From Muribaculaceae bacterium (GTDB lineage: Bacteria; Bacteroidota; Bacteroidia; Bacteroidales; Muribaculaceae), in assembly GCA_017454355.1 (NCBI GenBank), contig JAFTDD010000086.1, positions 1 through 64,000 of the forward strand: a DNA stretch of 64,000 nucleotides, in the 5' to 3' direction. Position numbers and translations under genes: made by a program. Below the pieces are notes generated by a model. It did not search any database, had not been told where the DNA came from, and was given only the letters and a program-made list of their open reading frames with translations. This document shows positions 45,184-54,107 of the stretch, piece after piece (position 1 is the first letter of the stretch; every line of letters begins with the position of its first letter).

Positions 45184-46575
45184 ATGAGAGAAGAAGAGGA
45201 AAACGTGGCTCTCGAGCCGATTGACGCCGTGACCGACGCCTGTGTTGAGTGCGGCACGCCCGCGGCGTGTCGCGCCGACGGCTGCGCCTGCGAGGTGCGC
45301 TGCAACCTGAGCAGCCACAACTGGCTGGCCGACGTGCCCGACGACGGTTACAGCGGCGATGTGGTGGAGGTTCACTTCAAGAACACGCGTCGCGGCTTCT
45401 ACCGCAACACATCGCATCTGGCGCTTGAGCAAGGCGACTGGGTGGCTGTTGAGGCATCACCCGGTCACGACATCGGCCGTGTGGCGCTCACCGGACGCCT
45501 TGTCGAGCAGCAGATGCGGCGCGTGGGCCTCAAGAGCGACACCGAACTGCTGAGGGTCTTCCGTAAGGCACGCGCCGGCGACCTCGAGAAATATGAGCAA
45601 GCCAAGGCTCGCGAGGCCGACACGATGATTCGCTCGCGGCAAATCGCGGCCGACCTGGGATTGCAGATGAAAATCGGCGACGTGGAGTATCAGGGCGACG
45701 GCAACAAGGCCATCTTTTACTATATCGCCGACGAGCGCGTCGACTTCCGCCAACTCATCAAGGTGCTGGCCGACGTGTTTAAGATTCGCGTTGAGATGAA
45801 ACAGATTGGCGCGCGCCAGGAGGCCGGCCGCATTGGCGGCATCGGCCCATGCGGGCGACCGTTGTGCTGCGCCACGTGGATGACGCGCTTTGTGAGCGTG
45901 TCAACCGCCGCCGCGCGCTACCAAGACGTATCGCTCAACCCGCAGAAACTCGCCGGACAGTGCGCCAAACTCAAGTGTTGCATCAACTTTGAGGTCGATG
46001 CCTATATCGAGGCTTCCAAGCAGATGCCTCCACATGATGTGCCACTCGAGACCGAAGACGCCATCTACTACCACTTCAAGACCGACCTGTTCAAGCGCGA
46101 GATGACTTACAGCACCGAGCGCCGCCAACCCGCCAACTTGGTCACGGTGCCGGTGGAGCGCGTTGAGGAAGTGATGGCGATGAACCAAAACGGCATCAAG
46201 CCAGAGCATCTGGCCGCCGACGATGCCGAGCGCGCTTATGAGCAGAAAGCCTTTGGTGACATCTTGGGTCAAGACAGCATCAGCCGTTTTGACAAGAAAA
46301 AGAAGAAAAAGAAGAAGTCAAAAGAAGGCCGTGGCCCCAAGGACGAGACCGGTGGCAGCGAGGCACCCGCACGGCGTGAGGAGCGCCCCGAGGGGCAGCC
46401 GTCCGAGGGGCAGCAACCGCGGCAACAACGCCGCCGGCCCGACAAGCCCGTCAAGGCGGCTGAAGGCGGTGATGCGTCAGCCACGCCACAGCCCGAGCGC
46501 CCTCAAGGTCAAGAACAAGGCCAGGGGCGCCGCAACCAGCGGCGCCGCGGCCACAGAACAGAGAGCAAAGAGTGA
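45184..46575 (+). CDS. ricT: PSP1-domain protein RicT (YaaT)
   Basis: 463 residues. RicT/YaaT is a cysteine-rich cytoplasmic protein that, in Bacillus, forms the Ric/Y complex, which binds an Fe-S cluster and directs RNase Y. Its presence just after rny here fits that link. The PSP1 domain covers about 55-290 and has the conserved clusters CGRPLCC (about 223) and CAKLKCC (about 261). The C-terminal 90 residues are a basic, low-complexity tail with a run of lysines (KKKKKKKSKEG), then Pro/Gln/Arg-rich sequence. A family A palindrome follows the stop by 4 bases. Confidence 0.92.
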   Translation: MREEEENVALEPIDAVTDACVECGTPAACRADGCACEVRCNLSSHNWLADVPDDGYSGDVVEVHFKNTRRGFYRNTSHLALEQGDWVAVEASPGHDIGRVALTGRLVEQQMRRVGLKSDTELLRVFRKARAGDLEKYEQAKAREADTMIRSRQIAADLGLQMKIGDVEYQGDGNKAIFYYIADERVDFRQLIKVLADVFKIRVEMKQIGARQEAGRIGGIGPCGRPLCCATWMTRFVSVSTAAARYQDVSLNPQKLAGQCAKLKCCINFEVDAYIEASKQMPPHDVPLETEDAIYYHFKTDLFKREMTYSTERRQPANLVTVPVERVEEVMAMNQNGIKPEHLAADDAERAYEQKAFGDILGQDSISRFDKKKKKKKKSKEGRGPKDETGGSEAPARREERPEGQPSEGQQPRQQRRRPDKPVKAAEGGDASATPQPERPQGQEQGQGRRNQRRRGHRTESKE

Positions 46576-46579
46576 AACA

Positions 46580-46634
46580 CTGGGACGGTTCTTCTGTTTC
46601 ACGACTTGTCGCTGAAACAGAAGAACCGTCCCAG
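46580..46634. repeat. Family A palindrome, copy 2
   Basis: 55 bp: CTGGGACGGTTCTTCTGTTTC at one end with its exact complement GAAACAGAAGAACCGTCCCAG at the other (both shown here by their first and last bases only as family words), centre ACTTGTCGCT. It sits 4 bases after the ricT stop and 70 bases before gldH. Confidence 0.9.
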
Positions 46635-46704
46635 CCCGGAGGCACTGAAACAACAACGCCTAGTCAACGGTCAATAGTCAACGGTCAACTTTTCACAACT
46701 ACCA

Positions 46705-47166
46705 ATGAGAGCAATGATGCTGCTTGTCGTGGCGATAACTATCGCCGCGTGCACCCGTCCCGAGGCACTGCCCACTGCCGTGACGGCCACACCGCCCGCC
46801 GCCGGCTGGCACGCCGGCACAGCGCTGCGGCTCAAGCCTCATTATGGCGACAGCACGCGACACTATGACCTGCGGCTCGACGTGCGACATACCACCGCCT
46901 ACCGATACCGCGACCTCCACCTGCTGGTGGACCTGATTGGCGATAGCGGCAAGGTGACGCGGCGAGTGGTCAATCTCGAGTTGGCCGATGGCTACGGCAA
47001 CTGGACCGGCAGCGGCTTCGGCACCCTCTACCAGCATAGTGCGATCCTGGCCGCCAACGTGGCGCCGTCACAGGCGCGCACGGTTGCCGTGTGGCAAACG
47101 ATGGACAGCGTCCCCAACCTCACCGGCCTTGACGCCATTGGCGTCACCGCCTTCCCAATCTTTTAG
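46705..47166 (+). CDS. gldH: Gliding motility lipoprotein GldH
   Basis: 153 residues. Lipoprotein signal with the cysteine at residue 16 (ITIAAC). The body is the GldH-type beta-rich domain, recognised from DSTRHYDLRLDVRHTTAYRY and YRDLHLLVDLIGDSG and from the conserved order ricT-gldH. GldH is needed for gliding in flavobacteria; non-gliding Bacteroidales keep it with an envelope role that is not settled. A TRIC-type gene follows 11 bases later. Confidence 0.85.
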   Translation: MRAMMLLVVAITIAACTRPEALPTAVTATPPAAGWHAGTALRLKPHYGDSTRHYDLRLDVRHTTAYRYRDLHLLVDLIGDSGKVTRRVVNLELADGYGNWTGSGFGTLYQHSAILAANVAPSQARTVAVWQTMDSVPNLTGLDAIGVTAFPIF

Positions 47167-47177
47167 CGCGCATAAAG

Positions 47178-47810
47178 ATGGATATTATAACACTTCGCGA
47201 AACAATGGGTGGCTTTGAGTATGCGCTCGAAATCCTCGCCACGCTCTTTTACGCCATCAGCGGCATCCGTCTGGCGGCCGTCAAGAACTTCGACTGGTTC
47301 GGAGCCTTGAGCATTGGCTTTGTCACCGCCATTGGCGGTGGCACGCTGCGTGACGTGCTCCTGGGTGTGCCGCCATTCTGGATGCTCGACCCCTGGTACT
47401 GCGTTGCAATGCTTGTTGCCCTACCCATCGTGATGAGTTTCAAGCGGTGGCTTGTCAGGCTCGAGGGCACGTTCTACATCTTCGATGCTGTGGGTCTTGC
47501 CCTCTTTGTTGACGTGGGTATCGTCAAGACGCTGATGATGGGCTACCCGATGTGGGTGGCGATAATTATGGGCACCATCACCGGTGCCATGGGCGGCGTG
47601 CTGCGAGATGTGTTTATCAACGAGGTGCCGCTGGTGTTCCGCAAGGAGATTTACGCCACGGCGTGCATCGCCGGCGGCGTCGCTTATTGGCTGACGGGGC
47701 TTGCCGGCGGCTCGCCCATCGTGCAGCAACTAGTGTGTGCCGTTATCGTGATTGGACTGCGCTTTTTTGCCGTCAAACACGGCTGGACATTCCCTCAAAT
47801 GACTGATTGA
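47178..47810 (+). CDS. TRIC-family membrane protein (UPF0126/YicG-like)
   Basis: 210 residues with seven predicted membrane helices in two similar halves. The family repeats are visible: ALSIGFVTAIGGGTLRDVLLG in the first half and GTITGAMGGVLRDVFINEVPL in the second. Prokaryotic TRIC proteins are trimeric monovalent cation channels; the cellular role here is unknown. It lies within the gldH-polA run and stops one base before the gtrA start. Confidence 0.9.
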   Translation: MDIITLRETMGGFEYALEILATLFYAISGIRLAAVKNFDWFGALSIGFVTAIGGGTLRDVLLGVPPFWMLDPWYCVAMLVALPIVMSFKRWLVRLEGTFYIFDAVGLALFVDVGIVKTLMMGYPMWVAIIMGTITGAMGGVLRDVFINEVPLVFRKEIYATACIAGGVAYWLTGLAGGSPIVQQLVCAVIVIGLRFFAVKHGWTFPQMTD

Positions 47811-47811
47811 C

Positions 47812-48282
47812 ATGAAAATAAACCGAGCAGAGGCCCGCAAGACGGGCATACAACTAATCAAGTATGGCGTGATTGGCGTGATGAACACCACAATCACGCT
47901 GGTGTCGTTTTGGTTACTCAACACGCTGGTGGGCTGGCCGTTTGTTCCCAGCAACGTGATTGCGTCGGTGCTCGGATTGATTAACAGTTTCTGCTGGAAC
48001 CGCAGTTGGGTGTTCAGCAAGGGCGATAACTGGCGCCGGGACGCCGCCCTGTTTGGCAGCGGATGGCTCACGTGCTACACGCTGCAGATGCTCGTGTCGT
48101 GGTTCCTGCTCGAGGGCCTCGACTGGAAACACATGGAGATGATACCCTGGCTGCCGATGAAAAAAACAGGCCAGAACATCGTCATGATTGTTGGTATGGT
48201 GGTTTTCACCCTGTCTAACTACGCCTACAACCGTTTTATCACCTTCCGCGAGAAGAAGGACAGTGATGTTAATGCCGGATAA
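47812..48282 (+). CDS. GtrA-like membrane protein
   Basis: 156 residues, four predicted membrane helices (about 18-37, 45-66, 81-103, 122-142). The GtrA pattern QLIKYGVIGVMNTTITLV near the start, NSFCWNRSWVF in the middle and LSNYAYNRFITFREK at the end is clear. The family moves or flips undecaprenyl-linked sugars during cell surface glycan synthesis. Its 3' end overlaps the next gene by 17 bases, implying translational coupling with a GT-C-like protein. Confidence 0.88.
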   Translation: MKINRAEARKTGIQLIKYGVIGVMNTTITLVSFWLLNTLVGWPFVPSNVIASVLGLINSFCWNRSWVFSKGDNWRRDAALFGSGWLTCYTLQMLVSWFLLEGLDWKHMEMIPWLPMKKTGQNIVMIVGMVVFTLSNYAYNRFITFREKKDSDVNAG

Positions 48283-49783
48283 AACTATTCAAGGAGTGTT
48301 GAGCAAAACTGTCTTGCCGTTTTGCCTTATCGCCATCGCAGCCGTTGCGGCGGGAGCCGTGACGATGCTCGGCGTGGACACCGGTTGGCGGCTCGCTTTG
48401 GCTCTGACCGTGGCCTACGCGCTGCCAATGGCGATTTATAACCGCCGGAGTTGGAGCACTGCAACCGGGCACTATGTGCTGTTAGCCACATGGCTGCTGA
48501 TGGCGGCAATCAGCATCGAGAATGTGATGGTGTGGACAGCGCCCGAGGGCGCCACGGCCGAGTGGCCGTTCTTTGAATCGGACTCACGCGGCTACTACGC
48601 GTGGGCACTACACTATTACGACGGGCGTTGCGACGCGCCGCCGGTGGCCTTCCCCGGGCTGCCGTTCATGATGCTGGTGCTGTGGGAACTGTTTGGCGTG
48701 AACGTCGTTTGGCCGGTGGCGATGAACGTCTGCTTCACCCTGATGGCGATTGTCATCGCCGCATGGACAACAGTGCGCCTGCTCCACGGGCGGCAGCAAG
48801 CCCGACCTGACCGGTGGTTGGGCAACGCCGCACTGGTGTGCGGCATGTTGCTGTTTTTCCTGCTCAGCGAGAGCACCTGCATCCTCAAGGAGGCCGCGGT
48901 GGCGCTCTCGATGTCGGCCGTGGGTCTCGTGCTCGCCGTTTTTGTTACCGACCGCCACCTGCAGGCAAAACACTACGCCGCCTTTGTGGCGGCCTGCCTG
49001 CTGCTCGCTTTCACCCGCACCACCTATATGTACTTCGTCTTGCTGGCCCTAGGCATCATCGCTTTGGGCAACATCAAGACCCACGTGCCCCACACCGTGC
49101 TGCTCGTTGTGCTGGCCCTCATCGCCTTTATCGCCGGCGACAGCGTGGCTTACTACTCGTTTGAGCGACACGTGTCGATTATCAGCGGCGGCGAGCGTAT
49201 GCAGCGCCTCTTTATGGTGGGACAGAGCCAGCAGCCCTACCTCGACATGGTGGGCAACTACTTCACCTATCCCATCTGGCGGCGGCTGCTGTTGCTGCCG
49301 TTGTCGTGCTCGGTGCAGTTCATCATTCCCTTCCCGTGGATTTATGAGGGTTGGACGACGCTACACGAGGCCACGGCGCGCTGTGGCTTTGGCTGGTATG
49401 CCGTGGGCGGCACCGCGCTGTTCTACTACGTGGCCATGAGTTGGCGCCGGCGCTATTGGCTCGGCACCTGGGCTTGGGTGCCGGCAATCATTTTCGCCAC
49501 CATTGCCTATGTCACCGCCGGCTCTGTCAGCCGTTACGTCCTGCCTGTCGAGGTAATGTTCATTCCGGTCACGGTGTGGGTGTTATCGGTCATCAGCGGC
49601 GATGGCGGCTTGCGGCGACTGTTCATTGTGTGGGCCATCGTCTTTATCATCGCGCTTGCAGTCACCCTTGCCGTGTGTTACGACATCCAAGTGCGTTACC
49701 TCAACGACCTGAGCGAATATTATAAAGAGCGCGCCGCCCACTACCGCGACTCCATCAATTCCATTCACGATTCCCTGCCATGA
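48266..49783 (+). CDS. Membrane protein resembling GT-C glycosyltransferases
   Basis: 505 residues from MLMPDKTIQG, overlapping gtrA. About eleven membrane helices. After the second or third helix comes a periplasmic loop, FFESDSRGYYAWALHYYDG, with an acidic DS/D pair in the place where GT-C enzymes (PMT, ArnT, PIG-M-like) carry their catalytic aspartate. No family could be named with certainty. Coupling to GtrA supports transfer of a lipid-linked sugar to a surface molecule; this is inference. Its stop overlaps the polA start (ATGA). Confidence 0.6.
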   Translation: MLMPDKTIQGVLSKTVLPFCLIAIAAVAAGAVTMLGVDTGWRLALALTVAYALPMAIYNRRSWSTATGHYVLLATWLLMAAISIENVMVWTAPEGATAEWPFFESDSRGYYAWALHYYDGRCDAPPVAFPGLPFMMLVLWELFGVNVVWPVAMNVCFTLMAIVIAAWTTVRLLHGRQQARPDRWLGNAALVCGMLLFFLLSESTCILKEAAVALSMSAVGLVLAVFVTDRHLQAKHYAAFVAACLLLAFTRTTYMYFVLLALGIIALGNIKTHVPHTVLLVVLALIAFIAGDSVAYYSFERHVSIISGGERMQRLFMVGQSQQPYLDMVGNYFTYPIWRRLLLLPLSCSVQFIIPFPWIYEGWTTLHEATARCGFGWYAVGGTALFYYVAMSWRRRYWLGTWAWVPAIIFATIAYVTAGSVSRYVLPVEVMFIPVTVWVLSVISGDGGLRRLFIVWAIVFIIALAVTLAVCYDIQVRYLNDLSEYYKERAAHYRDSINSIHDSLP

Positions 49784-52704
49784 GCGATAAGAAGAACCTG
49801 CTGCTCCTCGTCGACGCCTACGCGATGATTTTCCGCGCCTACTACGCGATGATACGCGCCCCGCGCGTCACCTCCACCGGTATGAACACCAGCGCCGTGT
49901 TTGGCTTTGTCAACATCATGCACGATCTCCTCAAGAAGTTCGCGCCCAGCCACGTGGCCGTGTGCTTTGATCCCGGCGGCAAGACCTTCCGCAGCGAGCA
50001 GTATGAGCCTTACAAGCAGAACCGCGACAAGACACCCGAGGACATCCTCAACGCCGTACCCTACATCCGTCGCATCCTCGAGGCATGGAACATCGCCGCC
50101 GTCACCGCGCCGGGCTTTGAGGCCGACGACGTGATGGGAACCCTCTCGCGCCACGCCGCCGAGCAATGGGGCATTGACACGATACTCGTGAGTGGCGACA
50201 AGGATTTGGCGCAACTAGTGCGCGACCGCGTCACCATCTACAATCCGGGCAAAGACGAACGCTTGGACGTGCAGGGCGTTTGCGACAAATACGACATCTC
50301 CACGCCAATCCAGATGATTGACCTGCTCGGCCTGATGGGCGACACCGCCGACAATATCCCCGGCTGCCCGGGCGTGGGGCCGAAAAAGGCCGTTGAACTC
50401 ATCAAGCGGTGGAAGAGCGTTGAGGGCGTGGTGGGCAATGCCAACGCCATCACGGGCGCCATGGGGCGCAACGTGCGCGACAACATTGAGCAGATTCGTC
50501 TCTCCAAGCAATTAGCCACCATCCGCACCGACGTGCCTCTTGAACTTGACATCGACACAATGCGGCGCCGCACCGCCAACCTTGATGCCCTGCGCGATGT
50601 GTTTGCCGAACTCGAGATGCGCCTCCACACCCAGCGGCTGGTCATTGACGGCGGAGCCAACGATGGACTCGAACAAGTACGAAGTGCTGCCTCAGGGGAC
50701 GGTTCTTCTGTCTCACAGCTTGCTGCTGAGACAGAAGAACCGTCCCCGCGTGCCGCAACCCCGCGTGCCCCGCGTGCCGCAACCCCGTCGGCGCCGCAAC
50801 AAATGTCGCTCTTCGACGCCGCCCCTGGCGATGCACAGAGTCATGACACAGTAATTCCCGCGCAGCGGCCAGGCCAAGGCCAGGCCCTACATGCTACAAG
50901 CTATGTGCTATGTGCCATCTCCCCCATCACCGTCAGCGACAACGAGCAAGCTGCAACACTTGTCGCGCGACTGGCCGGCGACACCGCGCCGGTGGCCGTC
51001 CACGTCGTTGCTGAAGGCGACGAGGCTATGCGCGCCACCCTCATCGGCCTCGCTCTGGCCGTTGGCAATGGCTCCGATGCCTCCCAATACTATTTGCCGA
51101 TCGACGGCTTGGGCCTGATGCTGGACGCGGTGGCGCCACTATTCACCGGCACGGCGACCATCGTCTGCCAGGACGTCAAGTGGCTGATGGTGGCCTTGAC
51201 GGCTGCCGGACGCTCGTTCACCGCGCCTTACTACGACACCGCCGTGGCGCATTATCTGCTGCAACCCGAGCGCTCCCACACGACGCAAGCCATTGCGGCC
51301 GATGTGCTCGGCATCGAACTGCCCGGCGAGGACACCGTGCTCGGCGCCAAAGGGCGGGCGCAACTCAAGTGGCATCAAGTGCCCGAGAGCAAAGCGGCCG
51401 ACTACGCCTGCCACCTCGCCGCCGCCACCCTACTGCTGCCCGACGCCCTCGACAAGGCTATTGAAGGCCTGCAGATGACCCACCTGCTGCGAGACATCGA
51501 ACAGCCGCTCGTGGCCGTGCTGGCACGCATGGAGGTTGCCGGCGCACGCATCGACACAGCCGCCCTGCGCGACTACGCCACCCTGCTCTCGCAACGCGTC
51601 GCCCAACTCGAGCGGGAATGTTATGAACTCGCCGGCGGCGAACAGTTCAATACCGCCTCGCCGGCCCAAGTGGGTGAAGTGCTCTTCGCACGGCTGAAAC
51701 TCGATGACAAGGCCAAGCGCACCAAGGGCGGACAATATAGCACCACCGAGGAAATCCTCAACAAACTGCGGCACCGCCACCCCATCGTGGGCAAAATCCT
51801 TGAGTTGCGCGGAGTGCGTAAGTTATTGAACACTTACGTCACCGTGCTGCCCTCTCTGGTCAACCCTCGCACGGGTCGCGTCCACACCACCTTCAACCAG
51901 ACCGTCACCGCCACCGGACGCCTGTCAAGCACCAACCCGAACCTGCAGAACATCCCCGTGCGCACCGACGACGGCCGTGAGATACGGCGCGCCTTTATTC
52001 CCGCCGAGGGCAACACGTTCTTCAGTGCCGACTATTCCCAAATCGAACTGCGACTGGTGGCCGACATCAGCGGCGACGAGACGATGCGGGGCGCGTTTGC
52101 CGCCGGGCACGACATCCACGCCATCACCGCCGCGCGCATCTACCACAAGCCGCTGGAGCAAGTCACCGCCGACGAGCGCCGCAAGGCCAAGACGGCAAAC
52201 TTTGGCATCCTCTACGGCATCTCGGCCTTTGGCTTGGCCGAACGGCTCGACATCTCGCGTGCCGAGGCCAAGCAACTCATTGACGGCTATTATGCCACAT
52301 TCCCCGGCGTGAGGGAATACATCGACCGCAGCATTGAGCAGGCGCGCTCTCAAGGATATGTGACCACCTTGGAGGGGCGACGACGCATGTTGCCCGATAT
52401 CAACTCCAGGAACGCCGTCGTGCGCGGCTTTGCCGAGCGCAACGCCATCAACGCCCCCATCCAGGGCACGGCAGCCGACGTGATCAAGCGAGCCATGATT
52501 GCCATCGATGGCCGTATGCGGCAAGAGCACATGCGCTCTAAAATGATTCTGCAAGTGCACGACGAACTAAACTTTGACGTTGTGCCCGACGAACTTGACC
52601 GCCTCGCCGAGATTGTCGTCACCGAGATGCAGAATGCCTATCACGGGCGAGTGCGACTCACGGCGAGCCACGCCGCCGCCTCTAACTGGCTCGACGCCCA
52701 TTAG
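49780..52704 (+). CDS. polA: DNA polymerase I, with two repeat insertions and a degenerate proofreading domain
   Basis: 974 residues. The 5' nuclease domain (about 1-295) starts LLLVDAYAMIFRAYYAM. The polymerase domain has motif A DYSQIELRLVA (about 749), motif B RRKAKTANFGILYGIS (about 798) and motif C QVHDELNF (about 925). Between them the 3'-5' exonuclease-like domain (about 385-560) lacks the DEDD residues: the first strand reads VAVHVVAEGDEA where DTET is expected, exo II reads CQDVKWLMVAL in place of N-x-K-Y-D, and exo III reads DYACHLAAA without the aspartate. Residues 306-323 (GDGSSVSQLAAETEEPSP) are encoded by a family A palindrome and 363-371 by a family B repeat, both in frame. It probably repairs and joins Okazaki fragments without proofreading. 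Confidence 0.95.
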   Translation: MSDKKNLLLLVDAYAMIFRAYYAMIRAPRVTSTGMNTSAVFGFVNIMHDLLKKFAPSHVAVCFDPGGKTFRSEQYEPYKQNRDKTPEDILNAVPYIRRILEAWNIAAVTAPGFEADDVMGTLSRHAAEQWGIDTILVSGDKDLAQLVRDRVTIYNPGKDERLDVQGVCDKYDISTPIQMIDLLGLMGDTADNIPGCPGVGPKKAVELIKRWKSVEGVVGNANAITGAMGRNVRDNIEQIRLSKQLATIRTDVPLELDIDTMRRRTANLDALRDVFAELEMRLHTQRLVIDGGANDGLEQVRSAASGDGSSVSQLAAETEEPSPRAATPRAPRAATPSAPQQMSLFDAAPGDAQSHDTVIPAQRPGQGQALHATSYVLCAISPITVSDNEQAATLVARLAGDTAPVAVHVVAEGDEAMRATLIGLALAVGNGSDASQYYLPIDGLGLMLDAVAPLFTGTATIVCQDVKWLMVALTAAGRSFTAPYYDTAVAHYLLQPERSHTTQAIAADVLGIELPGEDTVLGAKGRAQLKWHQVPESKAADYACHLAAATLLLPDALDKAIEGLQMTHLLRDIEQPLVAVLARMEVAGARIDTAALRDYATLLSQRVAQLERECYELAGGEQFNTASPAQVGEVLFARLKLDDKAKRTKGGQYSTTEEILNKLRHRHPIVGKILELRGVRKLLNTYVTVLPSLVNPRTGRVHTTFNQTVTATGRLSSTNPNLQNIPVRTDDGREIRRAFIPAEGNTFFSADYSQIELRLVADISGDETMRGAFAAGHDIHAITAARIYHKPLEQVTADERRKAKTANFGILYGISAFGLAERLDISRAEAKQLIDGYYATFPGVREYIDRSIEQARSQGYVTTLEGRRRMLPDINSRNAVVRGFAERNAINAPIQGTAADVIKRAMIAIDGRMRQEHMRSKMILQVHDELNFDVVPDELDRLAEIVVTEMQNAYHGRVRLTASHAAASNWLDAH
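50695..50747. repeat. Family A palindrome, copy 3, inside polA
   Basis: 53 bp: GGGGACGGTTCTTCTGTCTC with its exact complement at the other end, centre ACAGCTTGCTGCT. Open reading is kept. It is followed by a CCGCGTGCCGCAA direct repeat coding for RAATPRAPRAATP. Confidence 0.95.
50866..50891. repeat. Family B repeat inside polA
   Basis: CGGCCAGGCCAAGGCCAGGC followed by CCTACA, identical to the intergenic copies at 23502 and 32127. It codes for RPGQGQAL in the polA frame. Confidence 0.95.
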
Positions 52705-52757
52705 TAACTGAGAACTCTAAGAATTCTAAGAACACTAAGGACTCTAAGAACGAATAA

Positions 52758-54107
52758 ATGAATCGACTCCAAGAATTGGATACAAAGCCCGTGGGGCGCC
52801 TGCTGTGGCAATATAGCCTTCCGTCGGTGGTCGGCATCATGGTGATGTCGGTCTACAACCTCATCGGGCGCGCCTTCATCGGACAGGGCGTCGGCCCCGA
52901 TGCCATCGCCGGCCTGGCAATCACTTTCCCGGTGATGAACGTCAGTGCCGCGTTCGGCGTGCTCATCGGTGCCGGTGCCAGCGCGCGCACGAGCATCGTG
53001 CTCGGCGCCGGCCAGCCGCGACAGGCCGACCTCATCTTGGGCAACAGTATCGTGATGACGCTGCTGCTGGGTGTGTTCTACCTGAGCGTGATGGCAATCT
53101 TTATGGACCCCATCCTGAGGCTCTTCGGCGCCAGCGACACCTCGCTGCCCTACGCACGCGAGTATATGCTCTACATCCTGCCCGGCCTGCTGATGAACAA
53201 TATGTGCTACAGTTACAACAACGTGATGCGCGCCACCGGTTATCCCACCAAGGCGATGCTCACTATGATTTTGGGCGCCGTGCTCAGCGTGGCGCTCTGT
53301 CCGCTGTTTATCTTTGGCTTCAAGATGGGCATCAAGGGCGCGGCCATCGCCACGGACATCGCAATGGGCATCAGCGCGGCAGTTGTGATGGCTCACTTTT
53401 TTGACCGCCGCAGCACGGTCCACTTCAAGTGGGGCACCTTCGGCCTACGCCGCGACGTGTTGCTGCCCATCATGGCCATCGGCGCCGCGCCGTGTGTGGT
53501 CAACACCGCCGGCTGCGTGGTCAACGCGGTGATTAACAATACCGTTTACAGTTACGGTGGCGATAGCGCCGTGGCCGCCATCAGCATCTTCACTGCCGTC
53601 ACCCAGTTGGTCATCTCGCTCGTGATTGGCGTGTGCCTGGGCATGCAGCCCATCGTGGGTTATAACTACGGCGCCAAGCGCTTTGACCGCCTCATGCGCG
53701 CGTTCTGGCTCACGGCAGCCGTATGCACCGTGGCGTGTACTGCCGGCGCCGCGCTGTGCCAGTTCGCGCCGTGGCTGGTGTCGCGCATCTTCACCAACGA
53801 CGCCGCCCTGCTGGCCGCCAGCGACAACGCCCTGCGCCTGGCAACGCGGATGTTTTGGACCGTAGGCTTCCAGATTGTGGTGACCAACTTCTTCCAGTCG
53901 GTGGGCGAGGCCGGCAAGGCGATCTTCATGAGCATGTCGCGCCAGGTGATTTTCCTCATCCCGCTACTGTTCACCCTGCCGCGGCTGTTGGGCCTCGAGG
54001 GCGTGTGGCTGTCGTTCCCGATTGGCGATGCGGCCGCTTTTGTCACCGCCGTGGTGATGCTATACTATCAGATGAAAAAAATGAAAAATGTTAAAACTAT
54101 TGACTAA
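52758..54107 (+). CDS. MATE family efflux transporter
   Basis: 449 residues with twelve predicted membrane helices in two homologous halves, typical of the NorM/DinF-like MATE exporters, which use Na+ or H+ gradients to expel drugs or metabolites. The start MNRLQELDTKPVGRLLWQYSLPSVVGIMVMS is standard for Bacteroidetes MATE proteins (given here only as the leading residues MNRLQELDTK). The 53-base gap after polA consists of AAGAACTCTAAGAATTCT-like repeat words. Its 3' end overlaps the PBP1A gene by 20 bases, so the two are coupled. Confidence 0.93.
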   Translation: MNRLQELDTKPVGRLLWQYSLPSVVGIMVMSVYNLIGRAFIGQGVGPDAIAGLAITFPVMNVSAAFGVLIGAGASARTSIVLGAGQPRQADLILGNSIVMTLLLGVFYLSVMAIFMDPILRLFGASDTSLPYAREYMLYILPGLLMNNMCYSYNNVMRATGYPTKAMLTMILGAVLSVALCPLFIFGFKMGIKGAAIATDIAMGISAAVVMAHFFDRRSTVHFKWGTFGLRRDVLLPIMAIGAAPCVVNTAGCVVNAVINNTVYSYGGDSAVAAISIFTAVTQLVISLVIGVCLGMQPIVGYNYGAKRFDRLMRAFWLTAAVCTVACTAGAALCQFAPWLVSRIFTNDAALLAASDNALRLATRMFWTVGFQIVVTNFFQSVGEAGKAIFMSMSRQVIFLIPLLFTLPRLLGLEGVWLSFPIGDAAAFVTAVVMLYYQMKKMKNVKTID

